Assembly: GCF_024642085.1 (NCBI RefSeq)
Contig: NZ_JAHEBV010000002.1
Location: 102,330 to 166,329, forward strand
Reading direction: 5' to 3'
Source of the DNA: Novosphingobium sp.
GTDB taxonomy: Bacteria > Pseudomonadota > Alphaproteobacteria > Sphingomonadales > Sphingomonadaceae
Length of the DNA stretch: 64,000 nt
Both the position numbers and the translations under genes were made by a program. The notes beneath the pieces are model-generated. The model was not told where the DNA came from. It searched no databases and saw nothing but the letters and a program-made list of their open reading frames with translations. This document shows positions 54,882 through 63,941 of this stretch, piece after piece. Within the stretch, counting starts at the first letter, position 1. Each line of letters starts with the position of its first letter.

Positions 54882-55171
54882 ATGGAGCGAAGGAAGTACA
54901 GCCGCGAGTCCAGCTTGAGGCAGTCAGGCTCATCAAGGAGCGCGGTTTCAGCGTTGCGCAGGCATCGCGTGATTTTAAAGTGCACTAGACGGTGCTGCGT
55001 GATTGGGTCAAGGATGTTGGCAGTGATCCGGTGACGGCCTTTCCGGGCCACGGCCAGATGAAGCCGGAGCAGCTCGAGATCGCGCGATTGCGTCGCGATA
55101 TGGCCAAGCTCAAGGTGGATTGCGAAATTCTAAAAAAGCCGCGGCGTATTTTCCGAAGGACTCCCTGTTAA
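54882..55171 (+). pseudogene. IS3-family orfA (broken)
   Basis: The reading frame starts MERRKYSRE, but a missing base near 54910 shifts it. After the shift the familiar IS3 OrfA sequence reads EAVRLIKERG, VAQASRDF, then a TAG at 54986-54988 replaces the expected glutamine. The sequence continues TVLRDWVKD and ends with a leucine-zipper-like LEIARLRRDMAKLK. A run of six A at about 55132 marks the usual programmed frameshift, apparently with a base missing. The protein cannot be made without suppression. Confidence 0.85.
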
Positions 55172-56026
55172 GTTTGCAATATCGCAAAGCACCGGGAGAT
55201 TTGGCCGATATCATGGATGTGTGGGGCTCTCAGTGTCTCGCGTAGTGGCTTCCATGCCTGGCTCACCCGAGCGCCATCGCGGCGCGCCCGCAGCGACGAA
55301 GTGATCAGCGTCAGGGTCCGGGCGAGCCACTTCGCGAGTTACCTAACCTATGGGGCCAGGCGCGTTTGGCACGACATGCTGGCCGAGGGCATTGCGTGCG
55401 GCGTGCACCGGATCGAGCGGCTGATGCGCCAGCAGGGCCTGCGGGCGCGGGCACGCCGCCGGGGTCTACCAAATGACAAGGGCGAACGTTCGATCATCGC
55501 CGGCAATGTGCTGGACCGGCAGTTCATGGCGGATGCCCCCAACCGCAAGTGGGTGGCCGACTTCACCTACATATGGACGGCCGAAGACTGGCTCTACGTT
55601 GCGGCCGTGATCGATCTGTTCTCGCGCAGGGTCATGGGGTGGTCGATGCAGGCCGAGATGATCGCACAGCTCGTCACCGACGCGCTGGTCATGCCGATCT
55701 GGCGGCGCGGCAAGCCCGATGCCTTGCTGCACCACTTGGATCAGGGCAGCCAATATACCAGCGAGCAGTTCCAGCGGCTGATGACCGACAACGGGATCAG
55801 CTGCGCAATAAGCCGGTCGGGCAACTGCTGGGACAACGCCACCATGGAAAGCTTCTTCTTCTCCCTCAAGACCGAGCGGGTGGGCAGGAAGGTCTACCGA
55901 TCAAGGGACGAAGCAAGGGCCGCTGTGTTCGATAATGTCGAGCGCTTCTACAACACCACGCGGCGCCACTCGACGATCGGTTACAAAAGCCCCCTCGACT
56001 TCGAACGCGAGGCCGGTGTAGCATGA
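55172..56026 (+). pseudogene. IS3-family orfB transposase (DDE), 5' end damaged
   Basis: The catalytic part is open: the first Asp lies in VADFTYIW, the second in HHLDQGSQYTS and the Glu in DNATMESFF, then the C-terminal RRHSTIGYKSPLDFE. The only ATG in frame is 55217; upstream codons continue back to a TAA at 55169. Compared with intact relatives, small deletions lie near 55180, and the orfA-orfB frameshift setup is lost. A single change of the usual HSDQ to HLDQ is seen. A truncated protein could still be made from 55217, but transposition is unlikely. Confidence 0.75.
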
Positions 56027-56066
56027 ATGAGCCTACCTCGGTGTCCGTCAAACCGGCAGCAGGCTA

Positions 56067-56543
56067 CCGCCTGCGAGCCCTTATTAGCCGACTAATGCAT
56101 TCGCTTGAGATTATCCGACCCGTGCTCCAGTTGTTCACTGATTGACCAAGACCCCACTCGGCGTACCGAGATGGACCATTTTGGCCAACATACTCTCTGG
56201 GGTTGCGTCAGGCTTCAGTATTGGTAAGCTTTTAGGGTTAGCCGAGTATGATGTCGCACAGACGGCTTTGAACCTGAATACACAAATTCCAATTTTTTGA
56301 GCCTTCGCCGGCCACTTTGACTAAGAGATCATCGACGTCACTGCACTGCGTTGTTTTTCTTTTAATTTCGTTGGTTGTGAATTGACCCGCAATCGAGGCC
56401 CTTTTTTGACTTACCAATTATTTTATTACCAGCATAGGTGGGAAAAGGTGGATGAGCAAGGCTGGTGACGGTCAGGTTTGACGGCTTAAACACAAGGAGT
56501 ATCGTTCTTCTGCGCGGCTTTGAAGGGTCAAACCCCCCGGAGA
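56067..56543. other. 477-base gap between the IS element and tRNA-Ser
   Basis: No recognised gene. A 52-codon frame from TTG 56142 to TGA 56300 encodes a sequence with a hydrophobic run (TILANILSGVASGFS) that looks protein-like but has no clear ribosome-binding site. The rest is AT-rich and non-coding. It may be debris from the insertion history next to the tRNA. Confidence 0.4.
56142..56300 (+). CDS. Possible 52-residue hypothetical ORF
   Basis: I do not recognise it. It would need a TTG start. The peptide begins TKTPLGVPRWTI, has one likely membrane segment (about 12-30) and ends TQIPIF. A short frame (ATG CAT TCG...) ends right before it. No family or neighbour supports it, so it may be a fragment of an eroded gene or chance. 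Confidence 0.2.
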   Translation: MTKTPLGVPRWTILANILSGVASGFSIGKLLGLAEYDVAQTALNLNTQIPIF

Positions 56544-56634
56544 TGGCGGAGCGGGAGGGATTCGAACCCTCGATACGCTTTTGACGTATACTCACTTTCC
56601 AGGCGAGCGCCTTCGACCACTCGGCCACCGCTCC
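56544..56634 (-). tRNA. tRNA-Ser(GGA)
   Basis: The 91-base class II tRNA has the acceptor stem GGAGCGG/CCGCTCC, a long variable arm (GTATACG...CGTATC), anticodon GGA in loop CTGGAAA (reads UCC/UCU), T-arm GGGTTCGAATCCC and encoded CCA (RC of TGG at 56544-56546). It marks the right border of the capsule locus; its 3' end faces the island, as integration sites do. Confidence 0.96.
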
Positions 56635-56742
56635 GCATGCACTGGAAGTGCGCGCCCTAGCTTTACCCGCGGCGATAGGCAAGCGCCGGAGCCACACGGC
56701 AGATCGCTGGACCTGGCGCGCCGGGGCTGGCACAGTCCGCCG

Positions 56743-57735
56743 ATGCGCAAACCCCTGCTGATCGCTGCCGCCCTGCTTGCCGCAACCCCGCTGGCGGCCC
56801 AGTTGCCGCCGCCCAAGCCCGGCGACATACCCTCGCCTGCCGAGATCGTGGCCGCGGCGCCCAAGGCGGACTGGCACGCGATTGACCGGAACGATCTGCT
56901 GGTGATGGACCTCGCGCCAGATGCGAAAGGCAAGCCTCGCCGCGTGGTGATCCAGCTGCTGCCGCCGCCGTTCAGCCAAGGCTGGATCGGCAATATCCGC
57001 AAGCTTGCCGCGGCGCACTGGTGGGACGGGCTGGCGGTGGTGCGGGTGCAGGACAACTATGTCACCCAGTGGGGCGATCCCGATGGCGAGGACAATGCGA
57101 AGGCGCGGGCGTTGCCCAAGGGGTTGGTCGAGGTGCCGCAGAGCGAGTACGAGACCCGCCTGGATCGGTATGAATTGGAGTTGGTCAAGCAATCGCCGCA
57201 ACCGAAGAAGATCGATCTAACTCGGATATTCTCGGACCCTTACGGCAAGAGCCTTTTTCTATTTGGTTGGCCGTACACGATCCGGAGTCCGCTTCTAGAC
57301 GTCCCTGTCAAACAAACGCTAGCACCCGTTCACTGCTACGGCATGGTCGGGGTCGGGCGCGACATGCCGCCCAATACCGGGAGCGGGGCCGAGCTCTATA
57401 CCGTGATCGGCCATGCCCCGCGCCAGCTCGATCGAAATATCGCACTCGTGGGTCGGATTATCGAAGGGATGGAGCACATGTCCTCGCTGCCGCGCGGGCA
57501 TGGCGATCTGGGGTTCTATGACCTGGCCAAAGGCGACGAGCGGGTGCCGATCATGGCAGTGCGGCGGGCGGCGGAGGTGCCGGACCTGCCGGCTTACGAA
57601 TACCTCGACACCGAGAAGGCCAGCTTTGCCAAGTATGCCGATGCGCGGGCCAACCGCCGCGATCCGTTCTACATCCGGCCGGCGGGCGGGGTCGACGTGT
57701 GCAACGTGCCGGTGCCGGTCCGCCGGGCGCGATAG
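56743..57735 (+). CDS. Cyclophilin-type peptidyl-prolyl isomerase, periplasmic
   Basis: A 330-residue protein with a signal peptide (about 1-19, cut after LAAQ). The cyclophilin-like domain is recognisable as divergent motifs: WDGLAVVRVQDNYVTQWGDPDG (replacing the usual FHRVI...QGGDPTG) and MVGVGRDMPPNTGSGAELYTVIG. It probably helps fold envelope proteins. The start ATG 56743 gives the signal; the open frame to the left overlaps tRNA-Ser and is not coding. The DUF1905 gene follows without a gap. Confidence 0.85.
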   Translation: MRKPLLIAAALLAATPLAAQLPPPKPGDIPSPAEIVAAAPKADWHAIDRNDLLVMDLAPDAKGKPRRVVIQLLPPPFSQGWIGNIRKLAAAHWWDGLAVVRVQDNYVTQWGDPDGEDNAKARALPKGLVEVPQSEYETRLDRYELELVKQSPQPKKIDLTRIFSDPYGKSLFLFGWPYTIRSPLLDVPVKQTLAPVHCYGMVGVGRDMPPNTGSGAELYTVIGHAPRQLDRNIALVGRIIEGMEHMSSLPRGHGDLGFYDLAKGDERVPIMAVRRAAEVPDLPAYEYLDTEKASFAKYADARANRRDPFYIRPAGGVDVCNVPVPVRRAR

Positions 57736-58047
57736 GTGGAGCGGATCGCCCACACCGGGCCGCTGTGGCGCTGGACCAGCTCGACCGCCACCGGAACCTG
57801 GCATTTCCTGACTGTCGATGGCGCGGCGGGTGAGGCGCTGTCCGGCACCGCGCTGATGCGGCGGATGGAGAAGACCCTGCGCGGGTTCGGCTCGATGAAG
57901 GTCATGGCACAGATCGGCGACAGCACCTTCGCTACGTCGGTCTTTCCCAGCAAGGACCAAGGTTGGATGCTGCCGGTCAAGGCCGCCGTGCGCAAGGCCG
58001 AGGGGCTGGGTGAGGGCGACGTGGTCGAGGTGGTGCTGAAGTTTTAG
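57736..58047 (+). CDS. DUF1905 domain protein
   Basis: A 103-residue soluble protein. It follows the DUF1905 family: GPLWRWTSSTATGTWHFLTV at the start, GSMKVMAQIGDSTFATSVFPS in the middle and VVEVVLKF at the end. Function unknown, maybe a small beta-barrel binding protein. The GTG start directly follows the stop of the isomerase, so they are probably co-transcribed. Its stop overlaps the stop of the VOC gene on the other strand by four bases. Confidence 0.85.
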   Translation: MERIAHTGPLWRWTSSTATGTWHFLTVDGAAGEALSGTALMRRMEKTLRGFGSMKVMAQIGDSTFATSVFPSKDQGWMLPVKAAVRKAEGLGEGDVVEVVLKF

Positions 58048-58406
58048 GCTTGGATCAGCTCGATCCGGTTGCCGAACGGGTCAGCGACATGACAGCGCAG
58101 CACTTCGGGCAATTCGGTGTCCCAGCGCAGCTCGCCGCCCGTCTGTTCGATCAGCGCAGCCAGCGCCATGAGGTCATCGACCAGCAGTGCCGGATGGGCC
58201 TTTCTGGCCGCGCGGAAATCGGCCTCCACGCCCAGATGGATTTTCACGCCCTGGGCCTCGAACCAACACCCGCCGCGCGCGGCCAGCGGTGAGGGCTTGG
58301 GCACTTCGTCAAGGCCGAGCAGGGTGCCGTAATACCCGCGCGCAATGTCTTCCCCGCCCGCAGGCATGGCAAGCTGGACATGATCGATGGCGACCACGCG
58401 CGGCAT
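58044..58406 (-). CDS. VOC-family (glyoxalase/dioxygenase fold) protein
   Basis: A 120-residue protein of the vicinal-oxygen-chelate fold. Metal-ligand candidates are His9 (IDHVQLAMP), His57 (VKIHLGV) and Glu near the end (GNRIELIQ). The two beta-alpha-beta-beta-beta halves are short but complete. The substrate is unknown. The ATG overlaps the stop of the RelA/SpoT gene upstream by a single base, so the two genes are closely linked on the minus strand. Confidence 0.85.
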   Translation of the reverse strand: MPRVVAIDHVQLAMPAGGEDIARGYYGTLLGLDEVPKPSPLAARGGCWFEAQGVKIHLGVEADFRAARKAHPALLVDDLMALAALIEQTGGELRWDTELPEVLRCHVADPFGNRIELIQA

Positions 58407-60496
58407 CAGATGCGGTCCGCCTGGGCCACCGCGTCGCTGGCCCGCAGTGCCGAGACGATCCGGGTCAGGTGGGCTAGGTCCGAGACCTCCAGATCGATGT
58501 CATAGGTCCCGAACAGTTCGTCGCGGCTGGTGTTTTCCAGGTGGATGATGTTGGCGCGGTTGCCGGCGAAGATGCCGGTAGCTTCGGCCAAGGTGCCGGG
58601 GCGATTGTAGAGCACAACGCGCACCCGTCCGATTGCACCGGTGGTGCGTTCACCCCATGAAAGGTCGACCCAATCGGCATCGACCCCGCTGGCCAATTTG
58701 AGGCAATCGATCGCATGGACTTCCACCCCTTGTCCGGGATGGCGAATACCGACGATACGGTCGCCGGGTACCGGGTGGCAACAAGCGCCGAGCTGAAAAG
58801 CCACACCGGGGGTCAGACCCTTGATCGAAATGGCCCGTTCTTGCTTGGGCCAGTTTTCGGTATCGGGCAGAGCCTCGGCGCTGCCGGGGACGAGCGCTTC
58901 CATGACTTGTCGGTCGTCGAGCTTGGCCGTGCCGATCGCCTGCATCAATTCGTCTTCAGAGACGAAGCCCAGCCGGCCGATTGCGTCCTTGATTGCCTTT
59001 TTTCCAATCTTGCTGGGCAGTCGCTCAACTATTTCGTCGAACAGTTTGCGGCCGATGGCGGCCACTTCCTGCTTTTCCTTTTGCCGCACCGCACGCCGAA
59101 TTGCGGCGCGGGCCTTGCCAGTGACGACAAAGCCAAGCCACGAAAGCTGGGGGCTGGCGCTGCGGCTCTTGATGATTTCAACCACGTCGCCATTGGCCAG
59201 CGCGGTGCGCAGCGGCATGTGACGGCCGTTGATTTTGGCCCCCACAGCAAAGCTGCCCAGATCCGAATGGACCGAATAAGCAAAGTCGACCGGGGTCGAA
59301 CCCTTGGGCAGCTGGTGCAGCTGGCCCTTGGGAGTAAAGGCAAAGATGCGATCCTGATAAATTGCCAGCTTGGTATGTTCGAGCAGTTCTTCGGCATCGT
59401 GGCTGGCATCGACGATTTCGATCAGGTCGCGCAGCCAGCCAACCTGACCGTCGGGCCGCTCATGGCTTTTGTAGGCCCAGTGTGCGGCTAGCCCAAACTC
59501 GTTGGTATGGTGCATTTCCTGGGTGCGGATCTGCACTTCCATGCGCATCGAGTTTTCAAATATCAGCGCGGTGTGGAGGCTGCGGTAGCCGTTCGATTTG
59601 GGGGTCGAGAGATAGTCCTTGAACCGCCCGGGGATCATTTGCCAAGTCCGGTGCAACACGCCCAGCGCGCGGTAGCAGTCCTCGTCGTTGTCGGTCAGCA
59701 CACGAAAGGCCATGATATCGGTAATCTGTTCAAAACTGACATGGCGTTCGGCCATCTTTTTCCAGATCGAATAGGGGTGCTTTTCGCGGCCCGACACTTC
59801 AACCCGCAGGCCCGCTTCGGCCAGAGCCTGCTTGATCGAAAGGGCAATGGCATCAACTTGCCCACCTTCGCTGGAACGGATCTGGGCCAACCGGCCGGTG
59901 ATCGTGGCATAGGCTTCCGGTTCCAGCTGTTCAAAAGCAAGCAGCTGCATTTCGCGCATATATTCGTACATGCCAACCCGCTCGGCCAGCGGGGCGTAGA
60001 TATCCATCGTTTCACGGGCGATGCGGCGGCGCTTGTCCTCGCTCTTGATGAAATGCAACGTGCGCATGTTGTGCAGCCGGTCGGCCAGCTTGACCAGCAG
60101 GACGCGGATATCCTCGCTCATCGCCAGGAAGAACTTGCGCAGGTTTTCCGCCGCGCGCTCCGTCTCGCCCATCGCCTCGATCTTGGAAAGCTTGGTCACC
60201 CCGTCGACCAGCCGGGCAACTTCGGATCCGAACAGCTTTTCAATTTCGGCCGGCGTTGCCAGCGTATCCTCGACCGTATCGTGGAGCAGAGCCGTGACTA
60301 TCGTTTCCTGATCGAGCTTCAGCTCCGTCATCAAACCGGCCACTTCGACCGGGTGGCTAAAATAGGGATCACCGCTGGCCCGCTTCTGACTGCCGTGCTT
60401 CTGCACGGTATAGACATAGGCGCGGTTGAGCATGGCCTCATCGGCCTCCGGCTCATAGGCGAGCACCCGCTCAACTAGTTCGTACTGGCGCAGCAT
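58406..60496 (-). CDS. Bifunctional (p)ppGpp synthetase/hydrolase (RelA/SpoT, Rsh)
   Basis: A 696-residue cytoplasmic regulator that makes and degrades the alarmone (p)ppGpp. Domains in order: HD hydrolase (about 25-175, with HDTVEDT and RLHNMRT), synthetase (about 215-330, with DIMAFRVLTDNDEDCYRALG), TGS (about 390-450, with VDFAYSVHSDLG) and a C-terminal ACT domain (about 620-690). Both catalytic motifs look complete, so it is likely the single Rsh enzyme usual in alphaproteobacteria. Its stop and the VOC start touch. The name relA, spoT or rsh is convention-dependent. Confidence 0.96.
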   Translation of the reverse strand: MLRQYELVERVLAYEPEADEAMLNRAYVYTVQKHGSQKRASGDPYFSHPVEVAGLMTELKLDQETIVTALLHDTVEDTLATPAEIEKLFGSEVARLVDGVTKLSKIEAMGETERAAENLRKFFLAMSEDIRVLLVKLADRLHNMRTLHFIKSEDKRRRIARETMDIYAPLAERVGMYEYMREMQLLAFEQLEPEAYATITGRLAQIRSSEGGQVDAIALSIKQALAEAGLRVEVSGREKHPYSIWKKMAERHVSFEQITDIMAFRVLTDNDEDCYRALGVLHRTWQMIPGRFKDYLSTPKSNGYRSLHTALIFENSMRMEVQIRTQEMHHTNEFGLAAHWAYKSHERPDGQVGWLRDLIEIVDASHDAEELLEHTKLAIYQDRIFAFTPKGQLHQLPKGSTPVDFAYSVHSDLGSFAVGAKINGRHMPLRTALANGDVVEIIKSRSASPQLSWLGFVVTGKARAAIRRAVRQKEKQEVAAIGRKLFDEIVERLPSKIGKKAIKDAIGRLGFVSEDELMQAIGTAKLDDRQVMEALVPGSAEALPDTENWPKQERAISIKGLTPGVAFQLGACCHPVPGDRIVGIRHPGQGVEVHAIDCLKLASGVDADWVDLSWGERTTGAIGRVRVVLYNRPGTLAEATGIFAGNRANIIHLENTSRDELFGTYDIDLEVSDLAHLTRIVSALRASDAVAQADRI

Positions 60497-60587
60497 TGCG
60501 CCCTAGATGGGGGGACAGCGTGGCAAAGCGCAAGCGCAGAGTTGCACAGCGCTTGCTTCGGACTTCAGTCATGTCCACTGTCTGACA

Positions 60588-62369
60588 ATGATTGGCTTTC
60601 CCTCTCTCCATGCTGTTGCCGCCATCGCGCTTGCAGCGGCCATGTTCACTGCATTCGCGCGGGGACGGATGGCAGTTGAAATTATCTCGCTGCTGACAAT
60701 CTGTTTCATTGCGCTGGGTCTTTATGCCTTTCCTTTGCCCGGTAATGCGCCAAAGGACGGGCTGGCCTTGGCATTTGAAGGGTTTGGCCACCATGCTCTG
60801 ATTACAATTTGCGCGCTGATGGTGCTGGGTCGCGGGCTGGTCGTAACCGGCGCGCTTGATCCGGCTGCCCGATCGTTAACTGCGCTGTGGCGGCTCAACC
60901 GGTGGTTCGGGCTGGCCGTCACTCTGGTGCTGGCCGCTGTAACCAGCATGTTGATCAACGATACGCCGGTGCTAGTTCTGCTTTTGCCGATCCTGGCGCA
61001 GCTGGCGGCCACTAGCGGCATGCCCGCATCCAAGACCCTTATCCCGGTAAACGCCGCGATCCTGATTGGCGGAATGGCAACGACGATCGGCACGTCGACG
61101 AACTTGCTGGTTATTTCGATCGCCAACGATCTAGGCATGCCGCCAATCGGGCTGTTTCATTTCACCGATACCGTCCTGATCGCCGGACTGGTTGCGCTTC
61201 CTTACATCTGGCTGGTCATGCCGCGCATCTTGCCGGACAATTCGCCGGCAGCCGGACATCCTCCCCGCCGGTTCGAGGCGGTCCTCCGATTTGCACCGGG
61301 AAGTTCCGCACATGGCAAGTCGCCAGCGCAGCTTTGCGAGCGTTTGCCGGACGGGGTCAAAGTGACAGCGATGCCGGTTGGTCCAATTACCGAACAGTCG
61401 CGGCTCGGTATTCTTGGTGCTCACGACACCATCGAAGAAGCGGCCCGGGCGCTTGATGCCGACCCCGCGCCGCGTAGCATCCTGTTGCCGCTGCGTACCG
61501 AAGCCGCACGCGCCAGCAAGGATCTCGCTGCTGCCGAACTGGTCATAGCTCCCGATTCGCGCTTGATCGGGCGTAGCATTGCAACCGCGGGGCTAAGCGA
61601 TGTCGCCGTGATCGGGCGCGATCCGATCCGCGCGCGGGCATCGGCCGAGATCAAGCCATCTGCCGCAATCCTGGCGGAAGGCGACGTGCTGCTGGTGATC
61701 GGTACCCTTGACAGGCTAGCTGAGTTTGCCCGCAGCGACGGTTTGTTGATGCTCGAAGGCGGCAGGGAATTGCCGCGCACCAGCAAGGCGCGGCTCGCGC
61801 TTGCAATAATGTTCGGCTCGGTGGGCCTTGCTTCGATCGGTCTGGTGCCGATTGCGGTTTCGGCGCTAGCCGGGGCTGTACTGATGTTCGTGACTGGTTG
61901 CGTCAAGTTCGAACGGGTTGGCCGTGCGTTGTCCGCCAAGGTCATCGTTCTGGTTGCCGCCAGCTTGGCACTGGGCAAGCTGGTCCTGGTAAGTGGTGCG
62001 GCGCTTTGGCTGGGTCAGCTGCTTGCGCTGGGGCTACAGTTTCTGCCCGCCGCTGGCGTTCTGGCCGCGATCATGATCTTTGTGACCATCCTGACCAACT
62101 TTGCCTCTAACGCCACGGCAGCGGCAGTTGGAACCCCGATCGCTTTTACCCTGGCACAGCAGCTAGGTCTGCCGGTCGAACCGATGGTGTTGGCCGTGCT
62201 GTTCGGTTGCAACTTGTGCTATGCCACCCCTGTTGCCTACCAGACCAACATGATGATTATGGCCGAAGGCGAATACCAGTTCCGCGACTATATCCGCACC
62301 GGCGTTCCGTTGGTCCTGCTAATGATCACCACGTTGTCGACGTTGCTGGTCTGGCGCTACGGACTTTAG
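60588..62369 (+). CDS. SLC13-type permease with cytoplasmic TrkA_C-like domains
   Basis: A 593-residue inner-membrane transporter. Several membrane segments lie at each end. Family marks include INDTPVLVLLLPI and GMATTIGTSTNLL near 145-170 and SNATAAAVGTPIAF near 525 (the SNT/NAT motif of the two re-entrant loops). The middle (about 220-400) carries two TrkA_C-type ligand-binding domains, for example PAQLCERLPDGVKV and APDSRLIGRSIATAGLSDVAVIG. Members move anions such as sulfate, phosphate or dicarboxylates; the substrate is unknown. Divergent from the RelA/SpoT gene. Confidence 0.85.
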   Translation: MIGFPSLHAVAAIALAAAMFTAFARGRMAVEIISLLTICFIALGLYAFPLPGNAPKDGLALAFEGFGHHALITICALMVLGRGLVVTGALDPAARSLTALWRLNRWFGLAVTLVLAAVTSMLINDTPVLVLLLPILAQLAATSGMPASKTLIPVNAAILIGGMATTIGTSTNLLVISIANDLGMPPIGLFHFTDTVLIAGLVALPYIWLVMPRILPDNSPAAGHPPRRFEAVLRFAPGSSAHGKSPAQLCERLPDGVKVTAMPVGPITEQSRLGILGAHDTIEEAARALDADPAPRSILLPLRTEAARASKDLAAAELVIAPDSRLIGRSIATAGLSDVAVIGRDPIRARASAEIKPSAAILAEGDVLLVIGTLDRLAEFARSDGLLMLEGGRELPRTSKARLALAIMFGSVGLASIGLVPIAVSALAGAVLMFVTGCVKFERVGRALSAKVIVLVAASLALGKLVLVSGAALWLGQLLALGLQFLPAAGVLAAIMIFVTILTNFASNATAAAVGTPIAFTLAQQLGLPVEPMVLAVLFGCNLCYATPVAYQTNMMIMAEGEYQFRDYIRTGVPLVLLMITTLSTLLVWRYGL

Positions 62370-63223
62370 TTCCAGCTAGCCTCGGGCGGCAGGCTCATCA
62401 AGATCGCGTCGACGTTACCTCCGGTCTTGAGGCCGAACAGCGTGCCGCGGTCATAGACCAAGTTGAACTCGGCATAGCGTCCGCGCCATTCCAGCTGGGT
62501 CTGCTTGTCGTCTGGGGTGAACGCCGTGTGCATCCGGCGGCGGACCAGTTCGGGGAAGATATGCAGGAATGCCTCGCCCACATCGCGGGTGAATGAGAAG
62601 TTGGCCTCGAAAGCCGGCTGGTCCAAGCATTCCAGATGATCGTAGAAAATCCCGCCGACCCCGCGGTGGACCTGGCGGTGGGGAATGTAAAAGTAGTCGT
62701 CGGCCCAGGCTTTGAACCTGGGATAATAGGCCGGATCATGCGCGTCGCAGGCGGCCTGAAAGGCTGCGTGGAATTCGGCGGTATCTTGAGCATAGGGGAT
62801 CGGCGGGTTCAGGTCGCCGCCGCCGCCGAACCAGGCCTTGGTTGTGGTAAGGAAACGCGTGTTCATGTGCACCGCAGGGGCGTGCGGGTTGGCCATGTGC
62901 GCGACCAGGCTGATCCCGGTGGCGGTGAAGCCGGGGTCTTCGTCAGAGGCGCCATTGATGCTGGCGGCAAAACCGGGGGCGAAGGTGCCGTGGACGGTGG
63001 AGACATTTACACCAACCTTTTCAAAAACCTTGCCTTTCATCAACCCGCGGGTGCCGCCACCGGGGCTGGGGTTGCCGTCCTCTTCCCGGTGCCAGGTCAG
63101 ATAGTCGAAGCGTGCGGCGCTGCCCGCTTCGGCTTCGATCTCTTCAAATGCAGCGCAGATACGGTCGCGCAAGGATTCGAACCAGGCGCGGGCGCGGGTG
63201 GTGGCGGGGGTCCAGTCGGTCAT
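62366..63223 (-). CDS. hemF: Oxygen-dependent coproporphyrinogen III oxidase
   Basis: The 285-residue enzyme converts coproporphyrinogen III to protoporphyrinogen IX in haem synthesis, using oxygen. Motifs: GTRGLMKGKVFEKVGVN, AVHMNTRFL, WFGGGGDLNP, YIPHRQVHRGVGGIFYDHL and FNLVYDRGTLFGLKTGG. ATG 63223 gives the normal N-terminus; an extra 16-codon extension upstream is unsupported. Its stop overlaps the permease stop by four bases. Divergent from pdeM with a 46-base gap. Confidence 0.97.
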   Translation of the reverse strand: MTDWTPATTRARAWFESLRDRICAAFEEIEAEAGSAARFDYLTWHREEDGNPSPGGGTRGLMKGKVFEKVGVNVSTVHGTFAPGFAASINGASDEDPGFTATGISLVAHMANPHAPAVHMNTRFLTTTKAWFGGGGDLNPPIPYAQDTAEFHAAFQAACDAHDPAYYPRFKAWADDYFYIPHRQVHRGVGGIFYDHLECLDQPAFEANFSFTRDVGEAFLHIFPELVRRRMHTAFTPDDKQTQLEWRGRYAEFNLVYDRGTLFGLKTGGNVDAILMSLPPEASWN

Positions 63224-63269
63224 CAGCGGGCGCTTGCCAAAAGCACGAGGCTGCGGCAAGGGAAAGCCC

Positions 63270-63941
63270 ATGGTTCTCTTTTCGTTCGCAGGTGAGGAAT
63301 TTGCCCTGGTCGGCGAACGGGCGCTGTTCTGGCCCCGTGAACGCGCCTTGCTGGTAGCTGACCTTCATCTTGAAAAGGCCAGCTTTTTTGCGCGCCACGG
63401 CCAGATGCTGCCCCCCTATGACAGCCGCGAAACGCTGGAACGGGTGGCAGCAGCGATCAAGCGGACGGGCGCGCGGCGGGTCTATTGCCTAGGTGATAAT
63501 TTTCACGATATCGCTGGCCCGGATCGGCTTGAGGCCCACGCGTCGGGAATGCTCGATGCGCTGTCACGCGCAACTGACTGGGTGTGGATAGCCGGCAACC
63601 ATGATCAGGGCCGGGTACCTTGGGGAACGGCGGTTGACGAACTGGAACTTGCGGGAATCGTGCTGCGGCACCATGCGAAGCAAGGCGAGGATCGGGCCGA
63701 AATGTCGGGCCATTTTCATCCTCGTCTCCGTGTCAAGGCGCGGGGCCGGATGATTGCGCGGCCGTGCTGGGTATCCAGCGAGCGCAAACTGATCCTGCCG
63801 GCTTTCGGTACACTGACCGGGGGGATGGACGCATCAGACCCTGTGATCATCTCTGCCATGCAACCGGCGAAGTCGGTCTATGCGCTGCTGGCTGCTTCGG
63901 GCCGGCTGGTACAGTTCCCGGTCTGGCGGAAAGCCGCCTAA
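63270..63941 (+). CDS. pdeM: Ligase-associated DNA damage response endonuclease PdeM
   Basis: The 223-residue metallophosphoesterase nuclease belongs to the ligase-associated repair set. The metal-binding motifs are VADLHLEK (near 30), CLGDNFHD (near 75), GNHD (near 110) and SGHFHPRL (near 152), all intact. It probably works with partner ligase and helicase genes, which are not in this window. ATG 63270 starts it. The last bases of the window (AAGGAGA at 63994-64000) look like the ribosome-binding site for a following gene. Confidence 0.9.
   Translation: MVLFSFAGEEFALVGERALFWPRERALLVADLHLEKASFFARHGQMLPPYDSRETLERVAAAIKRTGARRVYCLGDNFHDIAGPDRLEAHASGMLDALSRATDWVWIAGNHDQGRVPWGTAVDELELAGIVLRHHAKQGEDRAEMSGHFHPRLRVKARGRMIARPCWVSSERKLILPAFGTLTGGMDASDPVIISAMQPAKSVYALLAASGRLVQFPVWRKAA

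Larger units (their letters stand above)
54821..56066 (+). mobile_element. IS3-family insertion sequence (decayed, 1246 bp)
   Basis: The ends are 35-base imperfect inverted repeats starting TAGCCTGCTGCCGGTTTGA on both sides (32 of 35 identical). They are flanked by CCG at 54818-54820 and 56067-56069, a 3-bp target duplication as IS3 elements make. Inside, orfA is broken by a frameshift and a nonsense codon, while orfB is largely open. The element has thus kept its borders but lost its transposase initiation. The terminal bases TAG instead of TG make the exact ends uncertain by a few bases. Confidence 0.85.

Noticed and set aside
54704..55051. Minus-strand frame of 115 codons across the left IS end
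   Set aside because: It crosses the IS border and is antisense to orfA; removing the IS introduces stop codons, so it is not a disrupted gene that can be rebuilt.
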